From Rhinopomastus cyanomelas (Eukaryota > Chordata > Aves > Bucerotiformes > Rhinopomastidae), in assembly GCA_013400115.1 (NCBI GenBank), contig VXBP01002815.1:558001-622000 (forward strand): a stretch of DNA of 64,000 nt. Direction: 5' to 3'. The notes under the pieces were generated by a model that saw only the letters and a program-made list of their open reading frames with translations, had not been told where the DNA came from and made no database searches. The translations under genes and the position numbers were made by a program. Position 1 is the first letter of the stretch; each line of letters begins with the position of its first letter. Shown one piece after another: positions 20,937-34,608 of the stretch.

Positions 20937-23900
20937 CTCTGCAGTGTGTCCATAACAAAACCCTGTCATCTCTTCTTCTTTGACCCTCATTCCATTTCCA
21001 CTAAGGTGTTTGTTTTTGCTGGCATTGTCCATGTGTATTTGGAAGAGACTTCAAACATCTGCCTTGTTGTCTGGTGGGCTCCCCGCTCAATCCTGCATCC
21101 TTCTCACTCTTCGACTGCCCAAAGCCATTCCTGCAGATTTCCTCCTCCCCACTGCGACAGCTGGATAGTTTGCATCAGGCGTAGTAAATTCTTGGTGAAT
21201 CATTATTTGTGTTTATTGTTTGCCACAAAAAAGGGCTCAGGCATCCCAGGCACGGGATCCTTGGCCAACACACAGGAATTATTCTCTCTCTCCCACCAAG
21301 TTTTACGATCGAAGGACAAAACACAAGATAACCAGAGCTTGTCAAAGAGCCCCAGACCACAGTGTCAGCCAGTCTCTAAATAGTCCCAGCATCAACAGCA
21401 GGGCTAAAAATAAGTCTGGTGAAGTTTATTTTCATTATTATTCTGCCAGAATATGCCTTTGCCAGCTCATGGCCTCACACTAGCCCCACTCCCAAAGCTG
21501 CCAGGAGCAGCTTTCCTTCCTTCTCCTCTTCCTCATCCCTGTCCCACCATCCTCATCCCCTCAGAGACACCCACCCCACAGCCTCACACCAGCCCTGGGA
21601 GTTTCACAGGTTGCGGTAGCAGATGGCAGCTGCGGGGGCCGGGTGACCTGTTAAACCATCACCAGCCACTGCCTGGGAGCTCCCGCCAGCCCGGGGCTCT
21701 GTGTTTATTTGTCTAATGTGGCCGAAAGGGCTGGTCCCCTCTGGCCCTACTCAGCTGGCAGCTTTCATCCCAGTGATGCTTGTGCATTCCTCCCTGGATC
21801 ATGCTGTCAATCCCCAGGGCCAGGACCCAGCTTCCCCCAGACAGCAGCTTTCTACACATTTTTCTGCCAGGGTCTATACAGAGCGATGCTGGGCTGCCAA
21901 GGCAGAGCCCAGTTAAACCAGCTCCAGCAACATTGCAAGGAGTAAAGCAGCAATAACCCACCCAGGATAATATCTGTGCTCCTCAGCCAGCCCAGGAGAG
22001 CACCGTACACAGAGGTAGCTCTGCCCCCTCCACACCTGTTCTTGGCCAGTTAGGGTCATGTGGGCATCTCTCAGTGCCCTACACTAGTCCATTGGGACCC
22101 ATCTTGTCCTCCCAGCCCAGCACTGGGGGATGAGGGACCCTTGCTTATGTGGATGGACAAAGCTGTATTGGCAAATGGTGAGAGAAATGGGAGAGTAGGA
22201 ATGAGAAGGAGCCCAGGGTCCCTGGGAACGTGCAGGACCATAAAGGCAGACTGCAAGGCGTAATTATCAGGAGGAGGCTGGGGAGTCAAATACAGCGAGT
22301 GGGTTATGAGAAGGTAAAAAGGAACAATGTGGCCAACAATTTTTAATTATTCCCTCAACAATAAGGGGAAACTAATCTCCAGGCTCAGGGTGCAAATTTA
22401 ATTTTCCTCTTCACTCCCCTTCCCATCCTTCAGCTGAGCACAAAGGCTCAGAGGCAGCCTGGGATGTGTCTCCTTCCCCTGGGGGATGCTGCCTGCTCTG
22501 GTGTGGCAGAGCCTATATCCTGGGATAACTGCCCGAAACCCGGGGCTGGAAGAGGAGGTTCCCTTGGTGTGCTGCTGTTTCATGTGCTTTTCAACTCCCA
22601 GTTAGAAGCTGAAGCAGGAGGATTGCCAGTCTCAGGAGCACACAGCGGTGCCACTGCTGCTCTGCCAAAAAGCTGTTTAGAGTTGATTTACAGCGGCCAA
22701 AAGGCAGAGAGAAAACTGGAGCACGAAGCAGGGACCCAACATGCCCAAGTCCTCTTGGCAAGGAGGGGGCAGAGGTTTGGCATCGCCTGTCGCTCGCTGT
22801 CTGCTGCAGCGACAAACCCTGCAGCAGCAATGGGGCCAATCTCAGCCCTGCTCGCATCATCAGAAGGAGTATGGGGGGTGCCGTGGGGGGCACAGAGCTA
22901 CCCTGCCAGCAGCATGGCCAATGCAAAGCCTGGCACTGTGTGAGGGGAAACCTTCCAGAAGAAAAGCCCCTTTTCCCATTGGAGCAGAATTGCTTTCATA
23001 GCTGCATCCCAGCACATCCCAGCCTCTCTGTCTTCTGCTTAATTAACTCCAGAGCCTGTATGGTTTTCTTTTTTTTGGGGGGGAAAAAAGAGAAAAGAAA
23101 GAAAAGCAGAGAAGAATGCAATTTCTGAAAACGCCTCCGCGGGCTAACACGGGTCTGGAGCCCCGCGCTGGCTTCCTCCACCACCCACCCCCGCAGGACA
23201 GCGGCGCTGGCCCAGCTCCCCCGCACACAGATGTGGGCTTCCCCGGGGCCCCCGGCGCTGTGCTGGGAAAGGCCAAAGCTGCCATGGTCCTTTCACAGCT
23301 CTGTGGAGAACATCATCCCTCCCCTGCCTGTCAGGGCATCCCCCGCACCCCACATCATCCCTGAAGTGCCAGCCCCAAGCGGGTGGGAAGCCCTTCGTTC
23401 CCTGCTCCGTGTTTCCCCAGTAGGAAGGATTGTGGCTAAACAAACAGCAGCTGCTGGCGAACTGGACCCGGCGGTTTGTTCCCATTCTCCCCCTGGCCCT
23501 GTGATTGTGTCCAGGTGCAGGAGCGGGGGCCGGGAGCTGAGCTCTGAGATGCTGGGACAGATCTGGCATCATTCTGCTCCAGCAGCATTGCCTGTGGTGG
23601 GATGGCTCTGGGTCCATCCATTGTAAGACAAGACCCTACAACCCTGCCTTGAGCCCAGGAGCTGTCTGCAGTAAGAATGTGGTTTTGGGGACTTCACAAG
23701 TCTGGTCACCATCCCCTGTGTCCTCTCTTCCCATTGACCCAGCTCTCATTGCCTCTGCACAGTGGTGGTCCCTATCGCACCAGGATGTGCTGAAGCAGTG
23801 GTGGCCCTCGAGCTTGGTGGAAAGTTGGTTTGAGACACAGGAAACCAAACTCAGTTTCACTTTGGGCTGTTTTTTTAGACACTGAGCTAGATCTATAGGT

Positions 23901-25639
23901 CAGAGAGCAACCAAAGCTCAAGGGCCTTTGTGGTCTTGTCTCCATCCCAGCCCAGGGAACCCTGTGGAAGTCTTGATATTGCCCTCCTAGTGCGAGTAGC
24001 AGCCCTGGGCTGCCCAGAGCTGCAGGGATGCTGAGCGAGAGGAGTGAAAATGTTCCCTGAGACTCATCCTGTGTGTGGTAGCTTCGTGCTGTCCTGTGGG
24101 GACCCACAGCGCCCACCCACTTTCACCCTGTGGGTTAAAGTGCCCAGTTGTGTTTTTACTTACTGAGGCAGGTCTCAGGTGAGGAATGGGGGTGGCTCAG
24201 GAGACATTTGTCCCATGACTGTGCTTGATGCTGCCTCTTGCCCCAATACCCACGAGCCTGCCCGGGTCATGCTTTCTCCTCCAGCAGGGGCTTTCCCACA
24301 CTGGGGTACAAACCAAAGCTGTTCTCCCCCCTCAGTGCCAGTGTTCTCACCACATCCTGACACACCCCAGCGTGTCCCCCTTTCTGCTGCCCTCCCACCA
24401 TCCAGGGGACGCTGTCACCTACACACTGCTCCCAGCCTGGCCATGGCATGTCCCCACTCGGCAATGAATCACTGTCTGGTGCGAACAGCATCCCTCTCCA
24501 TACCACACCTGCCACGCTTTGGTTCGCCCTTCCCCTGGACAAGTTTTTTCCCCTCCCTTTGAGAAGGGCTCTTTTCAGCTTCCCATGGAAGGAGCCTGTT
24601 CAGTCCATGATGGATTGCACCTGATTTCAATATCAATGAAGGCAGTAGCTCTGCTTCCACAGCCCCAGCAGCCTGTTTAGCCAAGGCATGTTAACAGAGT
24701 TGACCTCCTCCTCCCTTCCATCCTTGCCACCTCCTTCTCCATACTGAGGAGCTGAGGCAGCAGCTGATCCCATCCTTGGGAACAGATTCTCCTGCCAGGC
24801 AGGCAGGCAGTGCTGGACATGGGTGTGCGATGATGCATTGGGCAGTGGAGTCAGGAATGGCCCCATAGCGGGGTTTGCTGAGGGCTGTGCAGCAGGGGAA
24901 GGCTGGTTAGCACGAGGCCTCCGCCACTGAGCATCCCACCCGAGGGGCTTGGTGTTGCCATGGTGCCTCCTCTTCCTCTGCCGACTTAAGAAATAATGAA
25001 AGAGGAGAAAAAAGACGTTCCTTTCTTTTCTCTCAGCCTTTTATCTCCCCCTTCTAAGGCTGTTGCCTTGAGTCCTGTGTTGAAAGCATCCATTGCTGAA
25101 GGAGCCAGAGGGTGCCATAAATTCAGGCAGTGCCGTGCGATGCCTCTTGCTCCCCACCCCATCCAGTGAGGCATCTTTGTTGTCCCGACTGGCTGTGATT
25201 TATGAGCCTCAAGCCAGAGTTTTTCCTCAGAGTGCTGTCCCCCCAGACTGGCAGATGAGCCACTGTGGAGGCACCAGGTGTGTTTTGGCAGTGCAGTACC
25301 TGCCCTGAAAGCAGCCCTTGTGCTATGTGCCGAACCCAGCCTGAATGGCTGCCTGCTGCTCCGCGTGTCGCATGTCCCGCGGGGATCAGAGCCCTGATGA
25401 CAGCCCCCTGCCAGCCAGATTTTCAAAGCTCTCCTCGGGTTTGGAGATCTTCAGCTCAATTCCCATCGCTTGGGCCAAACGGGTGTCAGCTTCCCAGCGA
25501 GGTGCAGCGTGGCAGCAGCCTGGAGATGCTATGAATGGGCTGCAGTTCATTGACAGCCACTTACGGGTTTCTTCAGCCATAAAAATCCTCTGACCACAAA
25601 CTCTGTTGATATCAACCTCCTGCACTGAGAAAGTGCAAG
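20937..25639. other. Non-coding sequence, no gene recognised
   Basis: Unique sequence with an AT-rich patch at 22315-22410 (CAACAATTTTTAATTATTCC; TGCAAATTTAATTTTCCTC) that could be a conserved element, and a CpG-rich patch at 23130-23270. No exon can be defended. Long frames on both strands are unsupported. Confidence 0.5.
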
Positions 25640-25851
25640 TGGAAGAAATGTTTTACACTGAGGGTTGTGAGACCCTGGCCCAGGTTGCCCACAGAGGTAA
25701 GAGAAGCCCCATCCCTTGAAACATCCCAGGTCAGGTTGGACCTTGGGGCTCTGAGGAACCTGATCTAACTAAAGATGTCCCTGCCCGCTGTCAGGGGTTG
25801 GAGTAGATGACTTCTGAAAGTTCCTTCCAGTCCAAACTATTCCATGGTTCT
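25640..25851 (+). mobile_element. CR1 fragment, plus strand
   Basis: Diverged CR1: 'gagaccctggcccaggttgcccacagagg', 'ggtcaggttggaccttggggctctgaggaacctgatctaact', ending 'agttccttccagtccaaactattccatggttct'. It belongs to the same subtype as 50116-50361. Confidence 0.88.
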
Positions 25852-28800
25852 AAAAGTTAAACTATCTCAGAAAAACACATCCTCTCAAGCCATCCTGGCT
25901 GCTGAGCACGGTCAGATCAGGGCTCAGATGAAGAGGTGGGAAAATGCCATGGAAAAAGTGAGGAAGAGTGATGCAAATTCCTCATCCAGCTCCAGCTGGC
26001 CCAGAGGGCCATCTCTCAGCTCTCCCTCTGCCCGCACGCTGCATGAAACCCTTGCAGAGACGCTGAGCCAGCGTCAGCATCTTGCTCCCCTTTCTCCTCT
26101 CCACTCCCCAGATTTTAGTTATGTTTCTTGTCATGGAGAAAAGGAAAACAGGGTGAGGGGAAGCAACGCAAATTGTAAAAGCAGCAAAGGACTCCTCCAT
26201 CACCCCAGGGAGCTCAGGAATGGGAATGAGGGTCTAAATTTTCCAACAGGAAAAATAAACTCCCCCAATGTGCCAGAGAGGTGAGTCCCTCCAGACGAGG
26301 TCAATGCAATCTGAAAGTCTGCAGCTGCCAGACAGCTTGTCCTCCTCTGCAGTCCCCTGGTTCTGTCCCCCTGGGGCCTGTGCTTGTGTCTTTTGTGACT
26401 TTGGCTGAGTTTTGGGTTTCTGCAGTGGTTTCTGTGCTAACACAACTGCCAGGGTTGTGGGTCACAGCCTGTGGTAGTGCTGGTGTAGTCCATGCAGATG
26501 CTGTTGCTGGGATAACAGCAGAGCTGTCCTGCCCCAGCTCTCACCAGGACACAGCTGGTTAAATTTGACCCCACAAACACCCTGCCTCGTTGCTCTCCTT
26601 TTATTTATTAACTGGCATCTATTGTCACACAAGACATGATAGGCCAGGACAGTTGTGTTGCCTCCAAGTCCTGCAGTGACACCCCATGACATCACCCTAC
26701 ATGGCCAGGGTATGGCTTGACCTCCCATCACGATGCACCTTCTGCAGGGTCCCCATGGCTGTGTTTGGGGTGGGTGTCCAGGATTCCCTCTCACCCAGCT
26801 GACAGCAGCCGAGATGGGTTTTTCCACTCTGCCTGGCTCACCTGGTGACAGTGGCTGCAAGGGCACGGAGGTGGGTCTTCTATGTTGCTCATCCCTCTTT
26901 CTCTTGGTTGACAGAGTCAAGCCTTTACCATTGGGCTTCTCACTGTTTTTGCATTGAGATTCACTTCCAAGGCTGGGGTTGAGCAAACAGGTGGGGATGT
27001 GCCAAAGCTCCTATTTTGGAGACCCGGTCTCCAGCGGGGCCGCAGGGGCTGTTGGCAGCGAGGCGAGCAGCTGCACAGCAAGACGTTGCATCACAGAGGT
27101 GGATGTAGGTGCGGTCCCCGTGGCGGGCTGTTCGTGCCTTGGGGCGGCTCTTTGCTGTGGTGTCTGACAGATGCTGGCAGGTAGGGGCTGGCCAGCAGGA
27201 TCAGCGCTGTCTGAAGCACAAACGCGCACCAGAAACAGGCGCCGGGAGGCAGGGATGGGTGAGCACACTGGAGTCTTCCTGACAGCTGGATTTCCTGTGC
27301 CTGCGCCAGCTCCCTCCCGCAGGTCTCTCCCCAGTCCCTGTGCAGCTCTTTAGGCTGCTGCTCCTCTGGAGAGGAAGAGCTGGAAAAATCTGGGTTGCAA
27401 CGAGGGGTCGTGCAGGCGGTTTCCCCGATGGATTCACCTTGGTGCTCCCTGCTGAGGAAGGACTGCAGGAGGGTAGAGCAACTTCAGCCTTTGTGGTTGT
27501 GATGGAAATACTCCAGCAGGTCTCTGGCAAGAAGGTAAAACCCTTTTCAAGCCCAGCTCCTTGCAAAGGCCTCCCAAGAGCCCAGCCAGAGGCTGATCTC
27601 TGAACCTAACTGCATGCGTGAGATGTGCAGCTCTGTATTCAGCCCCTCCACGGCCTCCTGCCAAGCTGCAGCCCACAGGACAGAAGTAACCGAGATCACA
27701 TGAGCTGTATCTCCGTGGGTTTCCCAAGTGAAGTCCTGGGAAGACTAAACAGCGTTGATCTCTCCCTTTTTCCTCTGGAAATTCCCTGTGTGCTTGGGTT
27801 TTCCCATCCAGCCTGCACATCGCATCAAGGGATCTGGGTTTGGTTGCTCCCGCCATCCCCGCCTGTCCCTGGTGGGAAGCGAGAGCGCGGCGTGTGTGGC
27901 AGTGACGTCAGGATGCACCACGTGCCCACCGAGTGCTTTTGGCAAGTTCTGGAAGTGACTAAAGCTGAGAAGGAAACACCTATGGAGACACGGGTCATAC
28001 TTTCCTGGGCAGCCCTGTGGTGCTGGGCTTCACCACCCTGTGGTCTCCACAGCAACCGGGCAGGAGTAGCAGGAATTATATATTTACTTTCAGTTATAGT
28101 GGTGCCCTTCATCCTGAGATTAAATGGGAACCAACCCCTCTCCCCGCACTCACAGCAGCTCCAGGGTGGCTTCTGCAGGGGGAGAGGGAAGAAAAGGCTG
28201 CTTGTTTCTCAAGATGCCCTTTGCTATTCAAGCCCCTTCTACGTGGTTTTGTTCAGCTGCATCTTACACCAGGCACCAGACAAGCCCCAGACTATTATGT
28301 GCTGAAAGCTTTCCCCATGGAGAGAGCTGCTGGGATCTGCCTTGTGTTTTCCAGTCCATCTCCCCAGTGAGGCACAGGGACAAGTTACAACAGGCAGCTT
28401 TCAGCAGGGCCCAGAGAGAGGACGGTGGAGGATCTGCCAGGCATGGAAGGCCTCCCTCCCCTTGCTCCCCACCCTTCCCAGTGGAAATCGGGAAGGTCGC
28501 TGCTTTCCCAGCTCCATGCTTGGGGGTTTTTTCCCCCACTGGCACACAGGCCCTGATGCAAAGCAGCTCATTCCCAGCAAGGAGGAGGAAGCTCATCCCA
28601 CTGTCCCACCGGTAGCAGGGTGGGGAGGTAGAACTGTGTGACAGGGCTCCAAGCAAGGGTGGGGACTTTGCTGCTAATGTGAGCTGAAGGGTGATTAGGT
28701 GTTCACAGCCCCAGCATCCCATGGGTGCAAGTGCCTGCCCCACTGTTCCCTCACACTCAGCCTCAAGGCATCCCCAGGGCTTGGGAAGAGTGGGTAGCAT

Positions 28801-29849
28801 CGGTGCGGCTCTTTCCCAGGGGACAGTTTTCCTCCATCCAGCACTGGAGAAGCCCTTCAGCGGCTGAGAATTGTCCCCAAGAGGAGAGTGCCCCATCCTG
28901 GGGTTGGGTTTTAGGGTTATTGGAGATTTCTGAGGCTTCAAGGATTTGCACCTAGGCCTGGCAATATGACCCAGAAAAAGGAAGTCTGTGGAAGAAAGGG
29001 GTTTGAACGGAGGCAAAGAGAGGACAGGCAGTGCAGGAGAAAGTGGAAGGGGAAAGAGGAACTTCATGGGGCGGAGAGATGCATTTTAAGGTTCTTTGTA
29101 GAAGAGGATCTTCACCTTTACCCAGACTAACCGCTTGGTCCATCGTGTTGAAATTTTCTGCTGAGGGAACTTGGCCCCGGAGCCGAGTTGCTCGTTGGTG
29201 AGCGGGATGGAGTTCACCGGCAAATGTGCCCTTTTGTGGGGAACCAACAATGTGCAAATCCAGGTCAAATGCAATGTGGGGCTTCAGCCAAAACGAGGGA
29301 GTCAGACCATTGGGAAGATGTCAAAACATCTTGTTTCAACATAACTTTTTCGAAACAAAACATTAATGTATTTCTTTTTGTTTTTGCTGATTTCAAAGCA
29401 GCAGTTTGGGTTTCAGCAGCACTGGAAGCCAAAAGGTGAAGGGTTAAAAAAATGAGGAGAAGGACCCCAAAAAAGGGAAGAAAAGGTTGGGGGGATGCTT
29501 TGGCTTGAACTGAGCCGACTTTCTGCTGCCGTCGTGCCAACTTGGTCTCCTTGGTGCTCTTCTGGCACAAGGGCGAGCAGCGTAACCCCATCTGATGGAG
29601 CACCCCGGCAAAGCAGGGATGGGTTTTGCTGCGCAGCCCCCCCAAAACACCCCTCCACTGCTTAAAAAAAGATCCACTTTCCCCCTTGTCTCTGCCGAAG
29701 TTCGATAGGTGAGGATGCAGCACCGAGGAGTGCTGCCCACCCGGCAGGACACGCACCCTGGGAGAAGAGCAAACCCTCCACGGGGTCAGAAATCCCCCCG
29801 CGTCCCTGAGCGGGGCCAGCTGCTCCATCTCAACCGTCTCCCCGGTCCC
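25852..29849. other. Non-coding sequence, no gene recognised
   Basis: Contains CpG-rich patches near 27010-27260 and a CRE palindrome TGACGTCA (27903-27910) followed by a CACGTG E-box (27919-27924). AT-rich at 29290-29420. The frame 28264-29067 (minus, 267 codons) has no domain and is taken as chance. Confidence 0.5.
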
Positions 29850-30230
29850 CGTGCTCTGTTTTTCCACTCGAGCACGCGAAGCCCGAGCAGGGCAAGGAAG
29901 AATATGGCCCTTTGTGTGAGCTGAACGCTGGCCATGTGTTGGCTAATGCTGCCCGCGAGCCCACCCCGAGCTGCACATTCAGCCCTAGATTAGCGCAGCT
30001 ATCAGGACACATTTAGATATGGGCGATTTCCTCCGCCAGCGCAGGCGATGGGGGACGGAGTGTGGGAAAGCTCTTCTCCGGGCGCGAGGCCCTTCGCTCG
30101 CCCATCGTTGCCCAATCCCAGCGCCGGGGGCCGGTTGCTAATCGGATTCCCACCGCGCCAGGCGAGATACAGCGGCGGCGTGTGACCTTCCTGGAGGTGT
30201 GGGACGGCTGAGGAGCCCTGTGGGAACCAG
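29850..30230. promoter_or_regulatory. Candidate enhancer with RBPJ-type sites, about 20 kb upstream of LFNG
   Basis: A CpG-rich, repeat-free block. TGTGGGAAA (30061-30069) and TGTGGGAAC (30219-30227) fully match the RBPJ consensus YGTGGGAAM, and a reverse-oriented core TTCCCAC sits between them at 30147-30153. A CATGTG E-box lies near 29932, and AT-containing words (GCACATTCAGCCCTAGATTA; ATCAGGACACATTTAGATAT) resemble conserved elements. RBPJ is the DNA-binding effector of Notch, and LFNG is a known Notch target, so a link is plausible but inferred. Confidence 0.4.
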
Positions 30231-33200
30231 GGCAGAGAAGGCTCTTGGAGAAGGAGGAGATTTTTCAGGGTTCAGTAGTCAAGGTCTTCTCCAGCAGGCC
30301 ACTGTGCCTCGCAAGCCTGCGTTCCACCTGTGATGTCCCCACGGGTGTCCCTGCCACCGGCATTAACCCTTGGTGACTGGGAATGGATTTAGAGGGCAAA
30401 ACACACATTGGGGAGGGAGGGGAGAGCCTGATGCGGCACTGCAGTAGAATCTGCATCACCCCGTGTCTGTCAACAGGTCAAAAGCCTCCCTGTCTGGGCA
30501 GGCAGGTTGGATCCATCCCACATCAGCAGCTGTTCACCTGCTATGTCATGGTTTTGACAGAGCCGAGCAGTGCAGGTGGTTCATCCCCACAACCCACAGC
30601 CCACTCAACCCTACCCAGAAGTGGGGTGCTGCATGGAAGTTCCCTGCCAGGTGGGACTGATACCCCCTTTGCATCCCTGGAAGGAACAGGGACAACACGG
30701 AGGTTGCACTGGTTAGCACTGTGACAGGGATCACCAGACAGGACTTGTGGCCCCTCTTCAAGATAAAGCCCTGCTGCTTGGGGCAGATGCCTGTCATGCG
30801 CTGTCGCAGACATCAGGTATCGCTAGCAGCACTGTGTGGGCAGGACATCAGCTGAGACTGGCAGGCCAGACCTGGACCGTGGTATCAAGCCCCCCACTCT
30901 TGGCTGTCCCCCCCTCCCAGTGGCTGCTGCTGGAGTGCTTGGTGATGGAATGGTTTGTGTTGGTCCCCAGCCGTGATCTCTCCTGTCTTCTCCACCATCT
31001 CTGAACCCCCCAGAGCAAACACGGGGTTCCTTCACTGCTGCCCTAAGTCTGGGGACCATCACGTTGGCTCATGGAGACCTCGGGACAAGGCACCGGGGGG
31101 ATGGGACTCGCTTGGCTCATGGGAATGGGCTTCAATGGACAGCAAACCCCTGTGGAGACACTTCCAAAGCCAGTGCCAATCCTGCCACCTCGTCCTCCTA
31201 CTCCTGCGCCGCCTCCACACCCGCTCCCGTGCTGCCTTTGGCCTCCCCGCTGGGAAGAGGTTCTTGTTCCCCTGCTTCACAGCTCGGGGAGGAAGGATGG
31301 CAAACTTCACACCGTGGTGTCAGGCAGGCTCCCAGCACACCTCCAGAGCATCCTGCCCCTCCGCCCCCGTGCCTTCTCACCCTCCGCCTTCTCCCTCAGA
31401 TGTTGCTACGAAGGCATCAGCGGCAGTAAAGAGGTTAATGTGTGTGGGAGGAGGAGGCAGGGGAGAGCAGAACGGTTCCCATGAACCGGGTCCAAGGCTT
31501 TTACAGCCTCCTTAGCGAAGCAGAGCATCTGGCCATGGGGTTCATTTGCCCTGGAGCAGATGGTCCTGTCCTCCATCCATGTGGCCAGGCGGGCAGGCAA
31601 CAGGCAATGGCTGATGCTGAGCCCCAAAGAGCCTTTTGTCCTGTGGAGATTTCACAGGAGATGAGGCTGAGCCATGCTGGGGGAGGGAGAGGAGCAGGAA
31701 CGAGGTGCCTGGGAGACTTCTGAAATGCTCAGGCTGAACAGGCTCCTATAGGTGTTTTTTTTTAAATCTGAAAAGCCTCCAGAGCTCAGAGCTGACCGCA
31801 TAACCCAGAGCCCCCATTTTTACTGGTGTTCCACACCAGCTCACTGCTTTCCCCAGGTTCTGGTGTCCCGTTTGCAGAGGGGCACTGGGACCACCTGGGT
31901 CTCATGCTGTTGAGTGTGTGGGCACCAGTGTGGGGAGGAGAGGCTTTGGTCAGCCTGTCTGGCCATGCCATCTCACTGAAAGAAGGGCTGGCCCCTTCAG
32001 AGCTGTGTGTCCAGTGCTGTCTGCCCAGGAGCACTCAGCTGGGAAAGGCTGCAAGTCTAGAAGAGCCTTCTGCTACCTCCTCAGGGTCCTGATGATGATC
32101 CAAGTCTTGAGCATGCCCTGCAAGGTCTGCCCTTCTCATAGCAGAGAAGCAACCCAAGAGGAGCTGCCCCATTCTCTGCTCTGTAGAGCGAGGTATTTAG
32201 TGATGAAAACCTTTGTCAAGGATGCTGCAGAAAGGATGTATATGACACAGTAGTTGAAGGCTGTAACCACAGGTGGACTTAGAAAGTTGCTGGCTTCCTA
32301 AGAGGAGTCACCTTCCAGTATGTAGGAGGTTTCTGTGCCTGGGAGCAGCCCCAGCCCTGGAGTTTCCCATGCAGTCACCTCAGCAGCTCATTTGAGGCAC
32401 CATGAATCCTGCCTCTGGTCTGTTTTCCTTCACCTGTGACATGTATCTAGGGTGCTTGGAGGGAACTCAGGGCTCCACGTCTGTCTGCACTAGAGTTCAA
32501 CCTTCTTGCTTCTGCACTCAAAGAGAACCAAGCTTCATGCTTTAGCCATATCTGGGCTAGCAATCTTTAAATGAAGTAGCTCTGGGCTGTCTCCTCAGCA
32601 GCTGTGATATAGTTATTTTTACCAGAGATGTAGACAACCCTCAAACCTTTCCTTGCTCTCTCTGTAGCACTTCTTCACCCTTTCTCCCTGTGCTGGAGCA
32701 GGAGCCCTGAAATAGCCCCCTCCAGATTTGTACTCTGACCTGAGGACTTCATGTCACGCCAACACTTCTTGTGCTTCTCACCAGCCTCTTACAAGGATCT
32801 GCAGCGATGCTGGATGTTAACGCAATGATTTTTAAAGGTACCACAGCACTGAGGGTTCCTGAGATGATCTCCACCTAGGAGTACTATCAGCTGTACTTGA
32901 TACTCCAGGCTTTCTCCTGAGCCTGGTGCTGAGACCTCCCTGTGCTGCTGCTCCTGTAGGTCTGTGGAAATGGGAGAAGAGGCTGGATGCAGCAGGGACT
33001 CCAGATGGACCTTCTTTGTCTCTGCTGTCCTGTAGAAATAGTGTCTTCCCCTGGCCCTTTGCCAAGAAAAATTGATGAAGCCTGTGTCTCTGCCAACACA
33101 CTCCCCAGCCCTCCAGGACTCCGAGCTTCCAGGACAGCTGTAAATTATTCTAGGAGAGCCTATTTCCTCCCATCCCGCTGGATTTTCCTACCTTGGCTCC

Positions 33201-34499
33201 ACCAAGTCCCAAAGGGAGGACAACACCAGCGCAGATCTTCCTCTAGAAGCCTGTTTACCAGAAGATGGGAGCAATTTTCCAGATGTGCTGGAGGGAAGTG
33301 GCTTCATCCAGGGGCCTGCCCATCGTACGCTTTGTGTCCTCGCTAAGACATCTTTTCCTAGCACGGAGGGTGCGCGTGCTCGGCAGCCAGCCCGCCTCGC
33401 ATAAGCCTGGACCTGCTCCCAGACACCTCACTCAGGGCCCTGTTGGTCGGGCTGCACACTCACGCATGCCGCCGCGGCTCAGCAGCTGTGGGCAGGGTCA
33501 GGGAGAGACCAGCCTCGCACCATGCACTCACCATCTACTGCATGGAGCTTTCTACCCACCCAAGAACATCCCTTCCCATCCAGGAACACGGCGGCAGGTC
33601 ATGTCCCCTCCAAACTCCCCTCTCTCCGTGTCCCACCTGCCCATCACGTCATCTCCAGTAATGCTCATGTTTTCCCAGCAAGCTCAAGGTGCTCAACCAC
33701 ACTGAGCAGCCAAGGGCTGTCTTGCAGCCTGGCAGAGGATGACTCTTCCCAGAAGTTGGGGAAGTGAGAATAATCAAGGGAAATGCAATGAGCTGGAGAG
33801 CTCTGGGAAGTGAGCGGCTGGGTGCTAGAGACAGCAGGGGAAAGTCAGAGGCAAACAGCTGCAGTGCAGATGCTGGGCAGAACCAAGAGTCTCAGCTCCC
33901 CGGGCAGGCTGTCACTTACCGGCAGACACAGCCTGGGATGACTAAACTGGTTTATCGCTACGGGAGGAGGTTGTTTGTCACCTCTGGGCAAACCCAGTGT
34001 GTTACAAATGGGAAAGTGACATTGCACTGTAGCTGAGAGGAGCCTCAGCTGATGCTGAGGAGAGGAGCCAGGACACTGGAGGAAGAGAAAGGTCTTGATC
34101 CAGCTGCATCCCATGTTTAGGTTTGAGCAAGTAAACAGTCCCATTCATGCTCAAGTGCTGTAATGTTTTATTGGGCCAGGATTTGAAAAGTGATGAAATG
34201 TCTGTACAAGTCCAGAGCAGAGGCTCGTCTGAGAGAAGAGGGAGGAACTGATCAGTCAGCACGAGAAGGCTGGAGATAAGGGATCAGTCAGTGACTGGTT
34301 TACATCAGTGAGGCTTCACCAGGTTTACGCAGCTCCTCAGTAGAGACAAGCCAGCCATGGCTTCACATGAAATACATGCAGCTGGTGTCTGCTCTAAATC
34401 AGGCATTTTAATGGGATCGGGGAAGGGTGAGTGCTGATTTTGTTGAGGAGAGGAGATGCTGCAGTCTCCTTGGGCTTGTCAGTGCTCTAGATGTCATCC
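30231..34499. other. Non-coding sequence, no gene recognised
   Basis: GC-rich to about 31500, then nearer neutral. No repeat copy or exon recognised. Frames near 30955-31515 are GC-driven and overlap on both strands. Confidence 0.5.
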
Positions 34500-34608
34500 A
34501 GTCCCAGGACGGGTTGGATCATGCAGCAGCCTGGCTCTGTCTGTGCTGGACTCTATGATCTTGAAGGTCTTTTCCAGCCTAGATCATTCTATGATTCTGC
34601 GGTTCTAT
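34500..34608 (+). mobile_element. CR1 3' tail, plus strand
   Basis: Ends 'tggactctatgatcttgaaggtcttttccagcctagatcattctatgattctgcggttctatgg', with three imperfect terminal repeat units. Confidence 0.85.

Noticed and set aside
28264..29067. 267-codon open frame on the minus strand
   Set aside because: No domain, low-information composition, and no promoter or poly(A) context.
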